Positions 37,161 through 48,239 of a stretch of DNA of 64,000 bases are shown one piece after another (position 1 is the stretch's first letter; every line of letters starts with the position of its first letter). Under the pieces are notes generated by a model. The model had not been told where the DNA came from. It saw only the letters and a list, made by a program, of their open reading frames with translations, and made no database searches. The translations under genes and the position numbers were made by a program. Source of the DNA: Zerene cesonia (taxonomy: Eukaryota; Arthropoda; Insecta; Lepidoptera; Pieridae); contig NC_052117.1 in NCBI RefSeq assembly GCF_012273895.1, positions 8,998,406 to 9,062,405 on the forward strand, given 5' to 3'.

Positions 37161-37587
37161 CAGCGATGAACTGAAGGCTAGACTATCAACAACCATCCTG
37201 ACTAATATAATAAATGTAAAAATGTAAAATTATATTGGTTTCTGGTGATATTATTTTTGTCTGGTGATAGCTAGTAGCCCCACAGTTCAGTCAAAAATAC
37301 ACCAATTCAGGACTCCTAGCTATTTATTTTTATTATAAACTCATAACTCATAAAATACAGCAAAATCAAATACAAAATTAAATATTTATAATTTTATATA
37401 TTAACAAGTCCTATTGGAAGGTAAATTACATTAATCAAAGAGATCCGCTTTGACCTGCCATATTATGATGGCGTACAATTTATAGAAATGATTGATACAA
37501 ACAATTCAATATAATTATTTTTTACAGCCATAACAAAAAGAAATACCACGCAGCAATTATTTAATACTGAGTATATGATTTATTTTT
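37161..37587. other. Intergenic; no gene seen
   Basis: AT-rich spacer with no recognised element. Confidence 0.3.
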
Positions 37588-37824
37588 GACCGCCTCCTTG
37601 GTACAGTGGTTAACGCGTAAGCGTAGAACCGAGGGGTCCTGGGTTCAATTCCCGGTGGGGACGCACAAAAAAAAATGTAAAAAAAAAATGTCTCGGTCTG
37701 GCAGGACACAGAAGGCTGATCACCTACTTGTCCGTAAAGAAAATCGATCAGTGAAACAGATATACATCATCTACCCCACTACGGGACACGGGACTTCACT
37801 ATATGTAATTTCAATTAAATAATA
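37588..37824 (+). mobile_element. tRNA-derived SINE, second family, full length
   Basis: The head has box A TTGGTACAGTGG (37598..37609) and box B GGTTCAATTCC (37642..37652) at tRNA spacing. Two A-runs broken by TG follow. The body is TCTCGGTCTGGCAGGACACA, GGCTGATCACCTACTTGTCC, CAGTGAAACAGATATACATC and CCCACTACGGGACACGGG, a body widespread in Lepidoptera. It ends near TATGTAATTTCAATTAAAT. A 78-codon frame over it is a chance frame. It is the only copy of this family noticed here. Confidence 0.85.
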
Positions 37825-38798
37825 ATAAAACAGATATTTCGTGGGCGACGTCAGACTGGGGCATTTTTTTCAAATAATTGTTGTGAGTTGTTATAAAATG
37901 ATAATTTATTATAAATAATTGTTGAAATTACAAATCAAAACACAACGTTTTTTGTAAAATAACAGTGACAGTTTGACGTAAAATAACAGTTTGACGTTGA
38001 AACGAAACGAAACTAAAAGAAATTGTAAACTTCTGCTGCTAGTACCAGCTGCTAACAATTTCGTTAACTCAACATATGAGTGAATTATTCAGGATGGGGC
38101 TGTACATGGAGAAGATACGGTTCCAGCCTGACTGGGACGATTTTGACGCTTTCTTTGCTCTATTTTACATCTCTGATATCTATCAGAACGCGCTTCACTG
38201 TATCCTCGCATTATTCCCGCATTGCCCCTCTAATTAAAGTAATGCAATTAACGCCATGCCGCTCCCATCACTAATAAGGGGTGTTCCAAAAATAATAACG
38301 TCAAAATTCACAATAACAGTGTAAAACAGATAACGAGGTAGCCCTGGGGCGAGCGCCGCGGGCGAGGCGTGACGTTCGTGACATTCGACCGCGGCCTCTG
38401 CGAATTATTCTATATCGTAATGTATTGACGAGCATTTTGTCACCACTGCCCTGTATACAGGGTGTTGCGAATTCAACAGTTGTGAACTCAAATTTTGCGT
38501 ATTGGATGACGGGCACGCTGATACTTATTGATGAAATTGCGTTTCAACACGTTATTTATCCGTATGTATATTTTCTTAAGGAAACAATTTGAAAAAATGT
38601 TTACATATTAATTTCACTCTTCAAACGACATACATTCAAATAACGTTTCAGTTTGTTATTTAAAAACACAGAACATGCTGATCCATACCTTACAATTAAT
38701 ATACATATTCCCAACATCAAAGATCTTAACAGTTATGACGCATTGCACCCATTCTACCTTTTCGAAGTATATTCGACTCAACGACTGTGAGAGTGTAC
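37825..38798. other. Intergenic with a GC-rich patch; no gene seen
   Basis: About 38335..38410 (GGGGCGAGCGCCGCGGGCGA) is GC-rich. The blocks AGGGGTGTTCCAAAAATAAT (38277) and CAGGGTGTTGCGAATTC (38459) share a GGGTGTT word in the same direction and might bound an old insertion. Neither reading strand shows a known protein motif. Confidence 0.35.
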
Positions 38799-38817
38799 CA
38801 TGCTTCGTCACGAATAA

Positions 38818-39066
38818 GGCCAGCTCGCACCGAGGAAGATATCACACCCACACAGAAGATCAGCGTGAATTAGTAACACGCCACTGTGCTTAGTTCGGTG
38901 AAAGGGGGAGTTGAAGCCCTTTTCCTTACCCTTCCCAGTCCATTCCTTTATTCCCGTTGTCAGTTCTCTCCATGTCATTTATCCCTTAAAGTGAACAACG
39001 TATTTGCAGCAGCCCTTTTTCTGCAAATGTATGTGTTTACCATCGGTTGGCTAATATTACATTAAA
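38818..39066 (+). repeat. Repeat family B, near full length
   Basis: Runs from GGCCAGCTCGCACCGAGGAA through CAGAAGATCAGCGTGAATT, TTCGGTGAAAGGGGGAG, TTTTCCTTACCCTTCCCAG, GCAAATGTATGTG and TTTACCATCGG to an A-rich end. More diverged than the 32610 copy. Confidence 0.7.
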
Positions 39067-39441
39067 AAAAATTCAATAGCGCGATTTAAGATTGCTACAT
39101 CGTTCCAAATTCAAACATGGAACAGCCTGTGCACCGATTGGCGGTGTCACAGCGCCGTAATGAGCATTAGCGCTGTAATTGCGCTCATTTGTGCGACGCT
39201 CGCGGCTGCACGCTCCGCAGACTAGTAACAATATTAATACGAACTTGTAATAACATCGCTTTATATTACATGTGACTTATTATATCCAGTCCAGTATATA
39301 AATGTCATTGTCTTATCTATGGTTTTGTATGAATGGTAAATAACGATTGTACAATACCCAAGAGCCTTCCAGTCCCAATGTGTCTGAATTAATTGCTATA
39401 TTGGTACCTTGTTATATTATGTTTAAGAATCATCAATATTG
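39067..39441. other. Short intergenic island
   Basis: About 39110..39240 is GC-richer (TTGGCGGTGTCACAGCGCCG, GCGCTCATTTGTGCGACGC) and includes a symmetric GCGCTGTAATTGCGCTC. No gene is seen. Confidence 0.3.
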
Positions 39442-39734
39442 TCATCATCATCCCATGTATGTTCCCACTGCTGGGACTCAGGCTCCTATGAGGGTTCAGG
39501 CCATAATCCACCACGCAGGCCAAGTGTGGGTTGGCAGATGTCATATATCGCTAACTTGCAAATCTTGGACATTTCAATTTTTCACGATGTTTTCCTTCGC
39601 CGTTTTGAGCAATGGTGATTATATACTAAATGCGCAGATAAATTGAAAAATCAATTTATTTATTGCACGCTCGAATGGTCCCGAACCCCCGACTTTTCGC
39701 TTTAAGTCCTAACCACTAAGCCACCACTGCACTC
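39442..39734 (-). mobile_element. tRNA-derived SINE family A, near full length
   Basis: The (ATC)n tail is at the left. CCCACTGCTGGGACTCAGGC, GTGTGGGTTGGCAGATGTCA, CGATGTTTTCCTTCGCCG, TTTATTGCACGCTCG, a box B complement (GGTCCCGAACCCCCGAC) and the head AACCACTAAGCCACCACTG follow in order. Confidence 0.8.
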
Positions 39735-40264
39735 TTAGGATACATTTAGAATATAACGCCTAAAACCTATACCTTACAGCTATCGTAGAAGTAAAGATAT
39801 GTATTTTATTAACTTTAGTTTTCCAAAGTTAGGTCTAGTAACAAAGGCATTTATTTAGAAACATGTAACACCTAGTTTTAACTAGGAATGTGTTCTCACG
39901 GAAAACGAATTTTAACTACAACATACACATCGCACGGCACAATGTATACAATAACATTTATATCGTATAATTAAGTGTTTCTTTCGTGAAAAGAGACACA
40001 CTCTCCACGTTCAATCTAGGAAGTCTACCATAAGATATGAAGCGATGATTCTAGTGGATAAAAAAAGCTAATTTACAGTTGTAAATTCCGCTTTGTTTCC
40101 CTTAATCATGTACTCATCTAATATTTCTTCAATAACATCCAGTTGAAAGTATTGTATACTGAATTAACCCGAAATTTTAAAGGTAAAAGGTCACTTTATT
40201 TGCAATAGTACAGGTATATCGTCTTAAAGTTTATCATAAATTGTAATCTAGGCTGCAATTAACT
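39735..40264. other. Intergenic; no gene seen
   Basis: AT-rich spacer between SINE copies, without recognised features. Confidence 0.3.
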
Positions 40265-40353
40265 ATGTTTCTATATCCCGCACAGGAGGCCTGTGTCCCA
40301 GCAATGGGAACATATAATGGCTGATGACGATGATGATGATGATGTTTCTATAT
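40265..40353 (+). mobile_element. 5'-truncated SINE A copy with 12-bp target-site duplication
   Basis: The body 40277..40341 is only the family A 3' end (GGAGGCCTGTGTCCCAGCAA, ATGGGAACATATAATGGC) with a (GAT)n tail. The 12-bp ATGTTTCTATAT flanks it exactly on both sides (40265..40276 and 40342..40353). This is a clean target-primed reverse transcription product. Confidence 0.85.
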
Positions 40354-40844
40354 AATACAGTTTTGTTTACCTGTTTTGTTTAAAATAATGACACACAAAC
40401 ATCTATCCATCTGTAGTCACAAACTCAGTCGTTTCTTTCCTATATTGTAGAATACGTAAATATTTAAATACTTATCACGTTTCTGAATATAACAGCACAT
40501 CGTTTTTAATTAATTTTTCCGTAAAAACTTCTCTTCAAACAATAAAATTTAGTGTGTGTGTGAGGCACTGTAGTTTCCTTACGGGTAACCCGATTTGGAT
40601 TTTGTTTCTTTTTGTTTGAAAAGTAAATTCCTTCGAGCTTTGCGAAAATTTTCAAATACAAGATGGCTGCCATGGCAAAATGGGGTCGGATGCTTTTAAT
40701 ATTTAATTTAATTTACTTGTTTTTAGTGTCACATTTAAGTAATTGTTTCTCTCTTTGCTAGGTATCCTAGCTTTGAATCAGATAGTCTTATTTGATTGTT
40801 TTTCTCAATGGGGTGCTCAACAATGTATTTCAAGAGAAGTATCA
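40354..40844. other. Intergenic; no gene seen
   Basis: AT-rich. It contains ACAAGATGGCTGCCATGGCA near 40660, which is not part of any recognised gene. Confidence 0.3.
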
Positions 40845-41027
40845 CGGCTTCGCCCGCGTACTCAATGAAAAATGTACAGTACCGAGTTTTTCCCATAGTC
40901 TCCGTCCACTCTCGGGCCTGAATCTATATCTGTACCAAATTTTATCCGAATTGATGAGTAGTTTAGACGTGAAGAAAATACGGACATACGAAAATACATA
41001 CTTTCGTATTTATAATAATATAGAAGG
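40845..41027 (-). mobile_element. Helitron-like element, divergent
   Basis: Plus-strand TCACGGCTTCGCCCGCGTAC is the reversed GC-rich 3' region. CCAAATTTTATCCGAATTGA, GTAGTTTAGACGTGAAG, ACGGACATACGAAAATACAT and TATTTATAATAATATAG follow toward the 5' end. Confidence 0.6.
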
Positions 41028-41099
41028 GATTAGAAACTGTAATCTTAAAGACATTTAAGTCTATATTATTAGCGTCAAACTCTTTCTGGTTATTCACGT

Positions 41100-41299
41100 C
41101 TGGTTAGTCACACGAAAGTTTGTTTGTTTGGATGTTTGTCAATCACACTGAAACTACTCTACGGATTTTGATAAAATGGGTATATACCAAGACAGCTCAT
41201 AACCCTAATAATTAATAGGATACTTTTATCCTGATTAAATGCTCCCTTTGGACAAGACACGGATCTTGATATCCGACCGAAGCCGGGATGAGCGTCTAG
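41100..41299 (+). mobile_element. Helitron-like element, subfamily 2
   Basis: GAAAGTTTGTTTGTTTGGAT, CACTGAAACTACTCTACGGA, TTTTATCCTGATTAAATGCT, GATCTTGATATCCGACCGA and AAGCCGGGATGAGCGTCTAG followed by T match the elements at 1 and 52541 in order. The first about 20 bases are not recognisable. Confidence 0.7.
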
Positions 41300-41626
41300 T
41301 TTCTATGTAAATATGTCTGAAGTCTCTAATAATAATATCGACACGATAAACTAACGAAAAGTCACCAACTGAAATGAATATATTGATTTCAAAATAAGGT
41401 AAATAAATCATTAAGAAAACTTATTTTGATACCCAAATTATTTTTCTAAGTAGTTTATTGCCTCTAATAAGTAAATTATTATAATTACAGTAAAGGTAGG
41501 ACTTTAATATAACTGATTTCCGCATCAACCATCGATATAGAAGTTTTAAAATATAATTACTCGCATACCACTGCCCCTGTCCCAATGAGGTTAATAGAAT
41601 CTACGCATATCCTACTATCCTACTAA

Positions 41627-41826
41627 TCCTACTAATATTATAGATGTGAAAGTTTGTAAGGATGTGTGTGCGTTTGTTGCTCTTTCACGCAAAAACTACT
41701 GAACCGATTGCAATGAAATTTGGTACGTAGATAGCTGAACAAGTTGAATAACATATAGGCAACTATTTATCCCGATATTCCTACGGGATACGTACTTAAG
41801 CGGGTGAAACCGCGGGGCGCAGCTAG
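41627..41826 (+). mobile_element. Lep1-like non-autonomous Helitron, full length
   Basis: A 200-bp copy from TCCTACTAATATTATAGATG to GCGCAGCTAG, between A (41626) and T (41827). Just upstream CCTACTATCCTACTAATCCT repeats the terminal word, which could mark an earlier insertion at the same spot or a local duplication. Confidence 0.9.
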
Positions 41827-42496
41827 TTCAATTATAATTAGAACATGGAAATATATCCCATGTGTAATAACTATATCAACTGTACAAGATACTTCTCTTT
41901 TTCATGTCACTTATGAACCATTTTTTAATAAACATTTTCACAAATTCTGTTACAATCGTTGATGAGAAGAGTTGACAGAATACGTTAGAGGTATTTAATG
42001 TTTTGTTATTGTTAGAAATTCGTTATAAGAAGTTGTTCAAAAATGCAGGTACATTTAAAATTGATAAAGAAGAATTTGTGAAATTGAGGAAGTTTTTATT
42101 ACGCTATATTACGATTTCATTCATAAGTCATTATGTTAAGTTTAGATAACTATAAATATATTGTGTTTTGTTTTTATATAACTATGTACATTTAATATTA
42201 TACATATTAGTGTGTTTTCGTTAGTAATTAATTAGACCAGAGGTTAAATGCGAACGTTAGGTGTCAAATAATGATGAGTTATTTATTTACATCAATTAAA
42301 ATAAAGTCAAAGTTTTAATATTTAAGCAATGTTTTTTTTTACATCGCATTTTCTTGCTGGAACAAGAACAAGACAATTGGAGGAAGATCACAGGCATCTG
42401 ATTAATTTTTAATAAAAGGTTTTTACACTTTTTTGTAATACAAAATTCGTTATATACAACTTGGTCACAAAAAATCAATATAAAAGCATATTCAAC
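41827..42496. other. Intergenic; no gene seen
   Basis: AT-rich spacer without recognised elements. Confidence 0.3.
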
Positions 42497-42650
42497 CGAC
42501 TTCAAAGAAGGTGCACAACTCGACTATACGTTATTTTTCGGTATGTTACCGTAGAACTTTCTACTGGATGAACCGATTTCTATAGCTGATGCCTCTCGAG
42601 TCCCATTAGAAATTGGTCTAGTTCTTACAATTTAAAGGCGGCCTAGTATT
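42497..42650 (+). repeat. Dispersed repeat family D
   Basis: ACCGACTTCAAAGAAGGTGC, CAACTCGACTATACG, GGATGAACCGATTTCTATAG, GAGTCCCATTAGAAATTGG and TTTAAAGGCGGCC are the plus-strand blocks of family D. Confidence 0.6.
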
Positions 42651-44025
42651 TATTTTGTTAAAAATAATTATGTACATTGACTATTCAACTTAACTTATAC
42701 ACAATTCAACGGATTTACAAATTAATAATGTTTTAAGAAACATTTTAATTTTAATTATTTGCTTTCTAAAAATAAATAATACTATAGGGAAGAGTGATTA
42801 AGGTCCCTAGTGGATCACACCTCCACAGTTCCTTGATTACGACAAATAATTATTTGTACAAATCGATCATTTTCCCGAGTTATATTTGTATAATTCCTCT
42901 ACTCCTACTCCCTCACTTCCACTACATTTCCAAGTCTCTCCGGCATACGACCCCTTTTGCTGACGGTACCCGCCACAAAATGGCGCCCATATTTACCAGT
43001 TTTCATATCGCCCGGAGCACTCCTCTATATAAACATTCCGAATAAAAATGCGCCATTACTATTTGCATTCATATCTAAAGAAAACATACATGCTAAATTG
43101 TCAGCGAAATAGCAAACGCGCACAACTCTAAATTCAACTTTATTCACCACTGATAGGGTTCGTTTTACTAAGTCTAAAGCGCGATACGCGAAAGCACAAT
43201 GATTCTGAATGTGTCGTCCGTCTCGCTCCGTGGCGTGGTGTAAGCTATTTCTGTCTCGCTTGCGCGTAAGTAAAAGGTGGGATGATTGAGACGTAACTGC
43301 CAACTGCCACTGGTCCCATTATACCTCGATAATAGTAAACAACTTTAGTGATGTACGGAATATCGACACATTTTCTCAATTTTCAATTTTTTTTTTATTT
43401 GAAGTTAAGTGTTTTTTAGACATTATTATGAGTATCTTTCGAGGTTCTAACACTTATATAATAGTACCTAGATTATATTTATAATACCTTCAAAATGTGA
43501 TAATTGGTTATAAAGTAACATTCGATAAAATGTAATTGGATAATTAATAAAGATGTTATAAGATAAATAAAAATATATATCGAAATTTTTAATTTCTAAT
43601 ATTATTATGTGGACATTTTATTTTGTGTTAAAATCAAACAATTCATCATTCTTATATACATATTTTACATTTTAAAATTTTAAAATGGCCTATATCTGTA
43701 CATACAACATTTTAAGTTGATTCAAATATTTCTACTACCCATCTTTACCTGAAACAAATTATATTAATAGAATTTGTAGATACTTCGTATTGTTATCTGC
43801 CTCTTGATGGAACTGCATAGTTTTAGAGTTTTAAGAGTACATACAAAACTAAACACTCAGTTCACTCGTTTTATAAATAATACAAAAATATGTATAATGC
43901 ATAACTAGTTAACCAAGGATCTTTTTATTTTCGAATTACAAAACAAATTTACACCGCAAGCATCGACAACCAACCAGCACTAGCCAACGCACTCGACCAT
44001 AACTAATAGTGGTGAATAAATTGCG
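42651..44025. other. Intergenic with GC-richer block
   Basis: About 42960..43310 is GC-richer, with CCACAAAATGGCGCCCATAT, a TATATAAAC word in CTCCTCTATATAAACATTCC, and TCCGTCTCGCTCCGTGGCG. A TATA-type promoter is possible but no adjoining exon is recognisable. The rest is AT-rich. Confidence 0.35.
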
Positions 44026-44110
44026 GTGCACAAAAGCGCGCGCGTTTTTCCCATCCACCAATCAGCGCGCGCCGTCACTCCGACACGCGCCAATCACGGC
44101 GCGTCATCAT
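44026..44110. promoter_or_regulatory. CCAAT-bearing GC-rich island
   Basis: CACCAATCAGCGCGCGCC and CGCCAATCACGGCGCG place two CCAAT boxes in CpG-rich sequence, like the island at 34915. The overlapping 92-codon plus frame has no family motif. A promoter role is possible but unproven. Confidence 0.35.
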
Positions 44111-45582
44111 TTCAAAATTATACTCAAGTACATTTCATTTCTTGTTCCTTAATATATTTGCTTCTACAGCGCGATAGAAGGAAATACAGAAGGGTGATTT
44201 TACAAATGGCGGGCTGGGTAATCAAATCAGGGGTGAAACGTGGAAGCTTGTTAAAAGGTTTAGAGGACTCATTTGCTGATTACTTTCCCTCGGTCTGTAG
44301 ATAGTTCGACATTCATTTCAACTGTGGAATATAATGAATATCTTATACGTTATGTACCTATTTCGAGGTTGCAAATAAAAATATAAAAAAGGTTGAATTA
44401 TGGGTAAATACCCAATTAAAAAAAATAGACACAAAAAATCAAATCGAATTAATAAAAATAAATAATAAATCAATATTATGAAGGTCACGAAAAGTAACCC
44501 TAAGTAGGTTAGCGATAGTATAAAACCGTAACTAAAATAATTGCTTAGACTATGGTATCAGTAATTTTTTTATCTTCCATTTTCACCAAACATAAATCAA
44601 ATAAACGAAGTGGGAACCGGACTCAAATCCTGTCACAGACAGACACAGATGCTGCTATTTTCGCTCGAAGTTTGATTCCCGTATGAAAGAAACATTTGAA
44701 TTTGAGTCGTGTTGTAAGTAGATAAGACATTTATAGTTTTGGAGTAATATTTGTTTAAATGACTCCAATAATCTCTAAAAATGTCTCTCTACAAATCTAT
44801 TAATAAATAAATATAAAACGAAGGTATCCATTTTGTGCTTTGTGGTTGATTAATGAGATAGGCATAGGAATTAATACTTAGTTCGCTGCAACTTGGTAAT
44901 AATTGAACATACTTAATCACTCTAAAATCCATTTTTGAATTTAATTAAAGATAACAAAATATGTACAAAAATGGATCAATATATTCCCCTTTCATCATCA
45001 GCGCCCTCATAATAATCAAATGAATCCACAATAGACATTCAGTGTTGTGTTTAATTTGTACATAATTAAACAAGGAGTTCGCTGAAATTCCACGAACCAA
45101 ATCACAAGCATATCATAACACAAGAAATCTTTAAATGACACTTCAAACGTAAAGGGATTATAAAATCGTCACACATTATCGAGTGGTGTGATAGCAATGC
45201 TTCCTTCGACGCGAAAACATTGTCCATTTCGACACTAATCCTATAAAACTGTCCGATATTTTGACAGTGGGCTATTGACAGACTCTCTGGGCCATACACA
45301 AAGCCCCATTGTGGCCCATAGCGCCTTTACAATCATGTATGAGTTGCACTTATCGCCAGCCACGGTCCGCGCTGCACCTGCTACTGACGTGCATTGTTTA
45401 CGCCAATTATATTTATAGAAACATTTGCTTTTTTTATAGAAATAGTAAATCCAAATTTCTGTGGATAAAATGAAATAAAAAATAAAATAACTATATTTTA
45501 TTAATTGAAGATAAAATAACTATATTTTGAATGGAATGTTATTGTGTCTTTACCACGCACTGTTCCCATTTAAATAAAATTT
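44111..45582. other. Intergenic; short direct repeat
   Basis: AT-rich with no recognised gene. AAAATAACTATATTTT occurs twice, at about 45484 and 45513. A GC-richer patch lies at 45300..45400. Confidence 0.35.
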
Positions 45583-45589
45583 ACGTCTC

Positions 45590-45790
45590 GTCTTCGCCCG
45601 TGATACATTATATATTTATTTATTATTATTTATTTATTTATATATGTATCACGAGCATCCTTTCTATAGGCCATAGCCTAATAATAATACTCAGTTAAGA
45701 TGCAATGGCGAAATTTTTGAAATCGGTCCAGGTGTTTTTCTGTGAACATTACAAACACACAAACAAAAGCACAAATGTTTCCTCTTCATA
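45590..45790 (-). mobile_element. Helitron-like element with internal AT insertion
   Basis: Reversed 3' blocks (CTTCGCCCGTGATACATTAT) are followed by a TTTATTTATTATTATT run and TATGTATCACGAGCATCC. Then come TTTTTGAAATCGGTCCAGGT and ACACACAAACAAAAGCACAA toward the 5' end. The run TGATACA/TGTATCA brackets the AT-rich stretch as an inverted pair. Confidence 0.45.
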
Positions 45791-46714
45791 ATATAATCTT
45801 TGCATTTAAATATAGGTGACAACGTTTTATTTCTTATTCTTCAGTACAAATCTTCTTATTATCATATTAATCGTTTAAACCAAACACATCCTATTAAAAC
45901 CAAAGCGCGTGTCGCACCACAAGACAGTGCTTATTCACCTTCCCGTGTAATCCGATAATATAAACACAAACGCAAAACATAACACGAAATTACAAGAACC
46001 TATCGACAGCCACACTTCCTGCGTGTTGTCTCGACCTTTTTATCCGACCCGATTAATCGATCGCGATCCGATTTCATCGAATCCTTTATTGATGTTTGCG
46101 ATTGAGTATTGAATTTCTATAAACAAACTTCGGTTTATCTGAATTCTTTTACCCGATTGTCTTTGATATGTTGTGCAAACCGTTTTAGAATGAGAGAAAT
46201 TGAAAGAATCGAACTTTTTTATATTCCGCAGTTGTAATTAGAGTTCGCGTCTTTTACTGTTTTTTGTGTATACAGCATAGATTCATTCAAACAATTAATT
46301 AATAAAAAGTATATTGTTTTTTATGGACGTTGTTTGGCGTAGACATTGCGTAGCAGATTCGTAGCACCGTAGTTAACGATGAAGACAGGTCCATTTCTTC
46401 ATTACGTTTAATATTTGACTTTTATTTTGCATGTATTAATTAATAATACACTTACATTACGTACTTTTTAAAGTATTATATGACTGAACCTTAAAATATG
46501 TAAATATAAATATTCTAAACACCATAATTGACGATACAGACGTAGGTGAAGTAAAATTAACTGTGACTATGAATAAGAAAACAAGAAGTGTATTGTATCG
46601 TCTACAAGATGTATACCCAAAAAAATTTTATCTAGTTGTAATCAGAAATGTATTTAAAGCGTACACATTACTGGAAAAATAATTATATAGTTTATTTTAA
46701 AGCAAGAAGCGTGG
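45791..46714. other. Intergenic; no gene seen
   Basis: AT-rich. A GC-richer part around 46010..46090 (ATTAATCGATCGCGATCCGA) contains TAAT/ATTA cores but no gene. Confidence 0.35.
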
Positions 46715-46912
46715 AAAATAAAGGGCCTGTATCTTTTTCCTTGTCCTTCCTAGTCCTATCCCTTATTTCCCTCAACCCTTTCTTAATCTTTTTTTTTAAA
46801 TAAGGCAATCCATTCACAAAGACGTCAGGGCTCTACAAATCTTGCCTTTCCACATTTGTAGTGGTACCGCTGAGCGTCAGACCGCCACCAGCTCACCCGA
46901 CTGTGCCTAAAA
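46715..46912 (+). repeat. Repeat family B, 5'-truncated
   Basis: CCTGTATCTTTTTCCTTGTC, AACCCTTTCTTAATC, GGCAATCCATTCAC, ACATTTGTAGTGGTACCGCT and CCACCAGCTCACCCGAC follow the 3' two thirds of family B. Confidence 0.6.
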
Positions 46913-47299
46913 ACAACAATACCAAACACCCACTTCAAAGAGACATTGTAAAATGAACACTTTGTTATTCTAAACGTCATCTTTTGTTAAAAGGTTTAAT
47001 TTGAATGTACGGATATTGGATGACATAACAAAAGCTTCGCCAGTTCTACGACGTGACTGTTAACTAAAATCGTGAATGGTTGTATGTAAAACTGTCACGT
47101 CTATAGTGATCTCGTGGAGGGCTTGTCGGACCTATTGTTCATTTAATCAGCCATCACTGATCACACCAGATGTTCTGCATGTACGCATATTGTATGACGC
47201 TGTACATATATGTTGCTACGGAGATACGGCTACTTTTGAAGCTATTGTTCTCCTTATAAGAATTTATATTATTATATAATATATTTATGTACATTACAT
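46913..47299. other. Intergenic; no gene seen
   Basis: No recognised feature. A 67-codon plus frame at 47076..47279 has no motif. Confidence 0.3.
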
Positions 47300-47967
47300 A
47301 TATTATTTATTTTATTTTTATTTTATTTATTACAGAAACAAACAGTCATTATTTACAAAGAGTAATACATAATATTAAACACAAATATACCGTTTCATAT
47401 TTTAACTAAATGTAGTTATCATAATATTACACGTTTCTACGGTGTGTGCAAACATACAAGAATTATTCAATTATACCAGTACTTCGTACAGTTTCCTTTT
47501 GTAAGATGTTATTTTATTTGAAAATATGTCTATTGCACTTATTTTTTATTATAGCAATCACAAGCTCGTGTTATGAAATTATTTTTGTTATAGTTCGTTT
47601 TTAACAATGGAATATGGAATGTATCGTGTGAACGTGAAAAGGGCCGCGGAACTTTAAAAGGAATTTTTTCTAGAATTGAATTAGAATCTATATAATTGTG
47701 AATAATTTTGTACAAAAATACCGCATCGACGTACGTACGCCAAATCTGTAAAGGCTGTAACTGATGTCTAGAGGCACTGGTGGTATAATCTTTAAATTCT
47801 AAGCTTGACTTATAATCTAAATACTTTAAAAATTTATTTTGAACTTTTGTGTATGTGTTATTATTATGTAATAATGTATAAATATTCTTTTGCCATGTAT
47901 TGCAATCCGCTATATCTGTAAATATTTCCTGTATTTTAGTGTGTTTTCGGCATTGATAGATTTGACT
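47300..47967 (-). mobile_element. 3' end of a non-LTR retrotransposon (LINE)
   Basis: The right part (47539..47967) encodes the C-terminal tail of a reverse-transcriptase ORF. The left part is its AT-rich 3' flank, ending in an (AAATAAAAT)-type tail seen on the plus strand as ATTTTATTTTTATTTTATTT at about 47308. The 5' region of the element is absent, as is usual for incomplete reverse transcription. Confidence 0.7.
47539..47967 (-). pseudogene. LINE ORF2 C-terminal fragment, Jockey/CR1-like, lacks ATG
   Basis: A 142-codon open frame between an upstream TGA (47970..47968) and a TAA. It contains no methionine, so start-based ORF finding misses it. Residues around 84-109 read VDAVFLYKIIHNYID...IPFKVPR, and near 120 FHIPLLKTNYNKN. 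This is the pattern (hydrophobic FLYKI..., a short gap, VPxR..., FxxPxxxTNYxxN) found downstream of the reverse-transcriptase domain in Jockey/CR1-type LINEs. After the stop, another frame continues ISAIDIF, the usual C-terminal ending, so a frameshift has occurred. It is a broken fragment of a reverse transcriptase that copied the element's own RNA. The clade is inferred from these motifs and is uncertain. Confidence 0.75.
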
Positions 47968-48239
47968 TCAAAGGAAGGCATAAGTTTTTTTTATCTTGGA
48001 AACAAAATTAAAGGGTGAACCAGAGTTGCACAATAGCATGACGTCTACGCGAACAATGTGAAACGGATAGCTACTCGCTATAACATATCGTCTATTAATA
48101 CAAATATAAAATTATAGAATCTATTTAAAAAATCGTATTTGTGAAGAATCTACAAGAATTAGTTTGGATCGGTAAGTTTTTTGTAATAATTGATTTACCA
48201 CTGATTAACTGTGTTCTGGTAAACATCTAGTATCTAATA
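47968..48239. other. Spacer; no feature recognised
   Basis: Possible further upstream LINE sequence (GACTTCAAAGGAAGGCATAA) next to the fragment; not resolvable. Confidence 0.3.

Noticed and set aside
37586..37822. Frame starting MTASLVQWLT over the tRNA-like sequence
   Set aside because: The region is a SINE; the frame just reads through the tRNA-derived head and A-runs.
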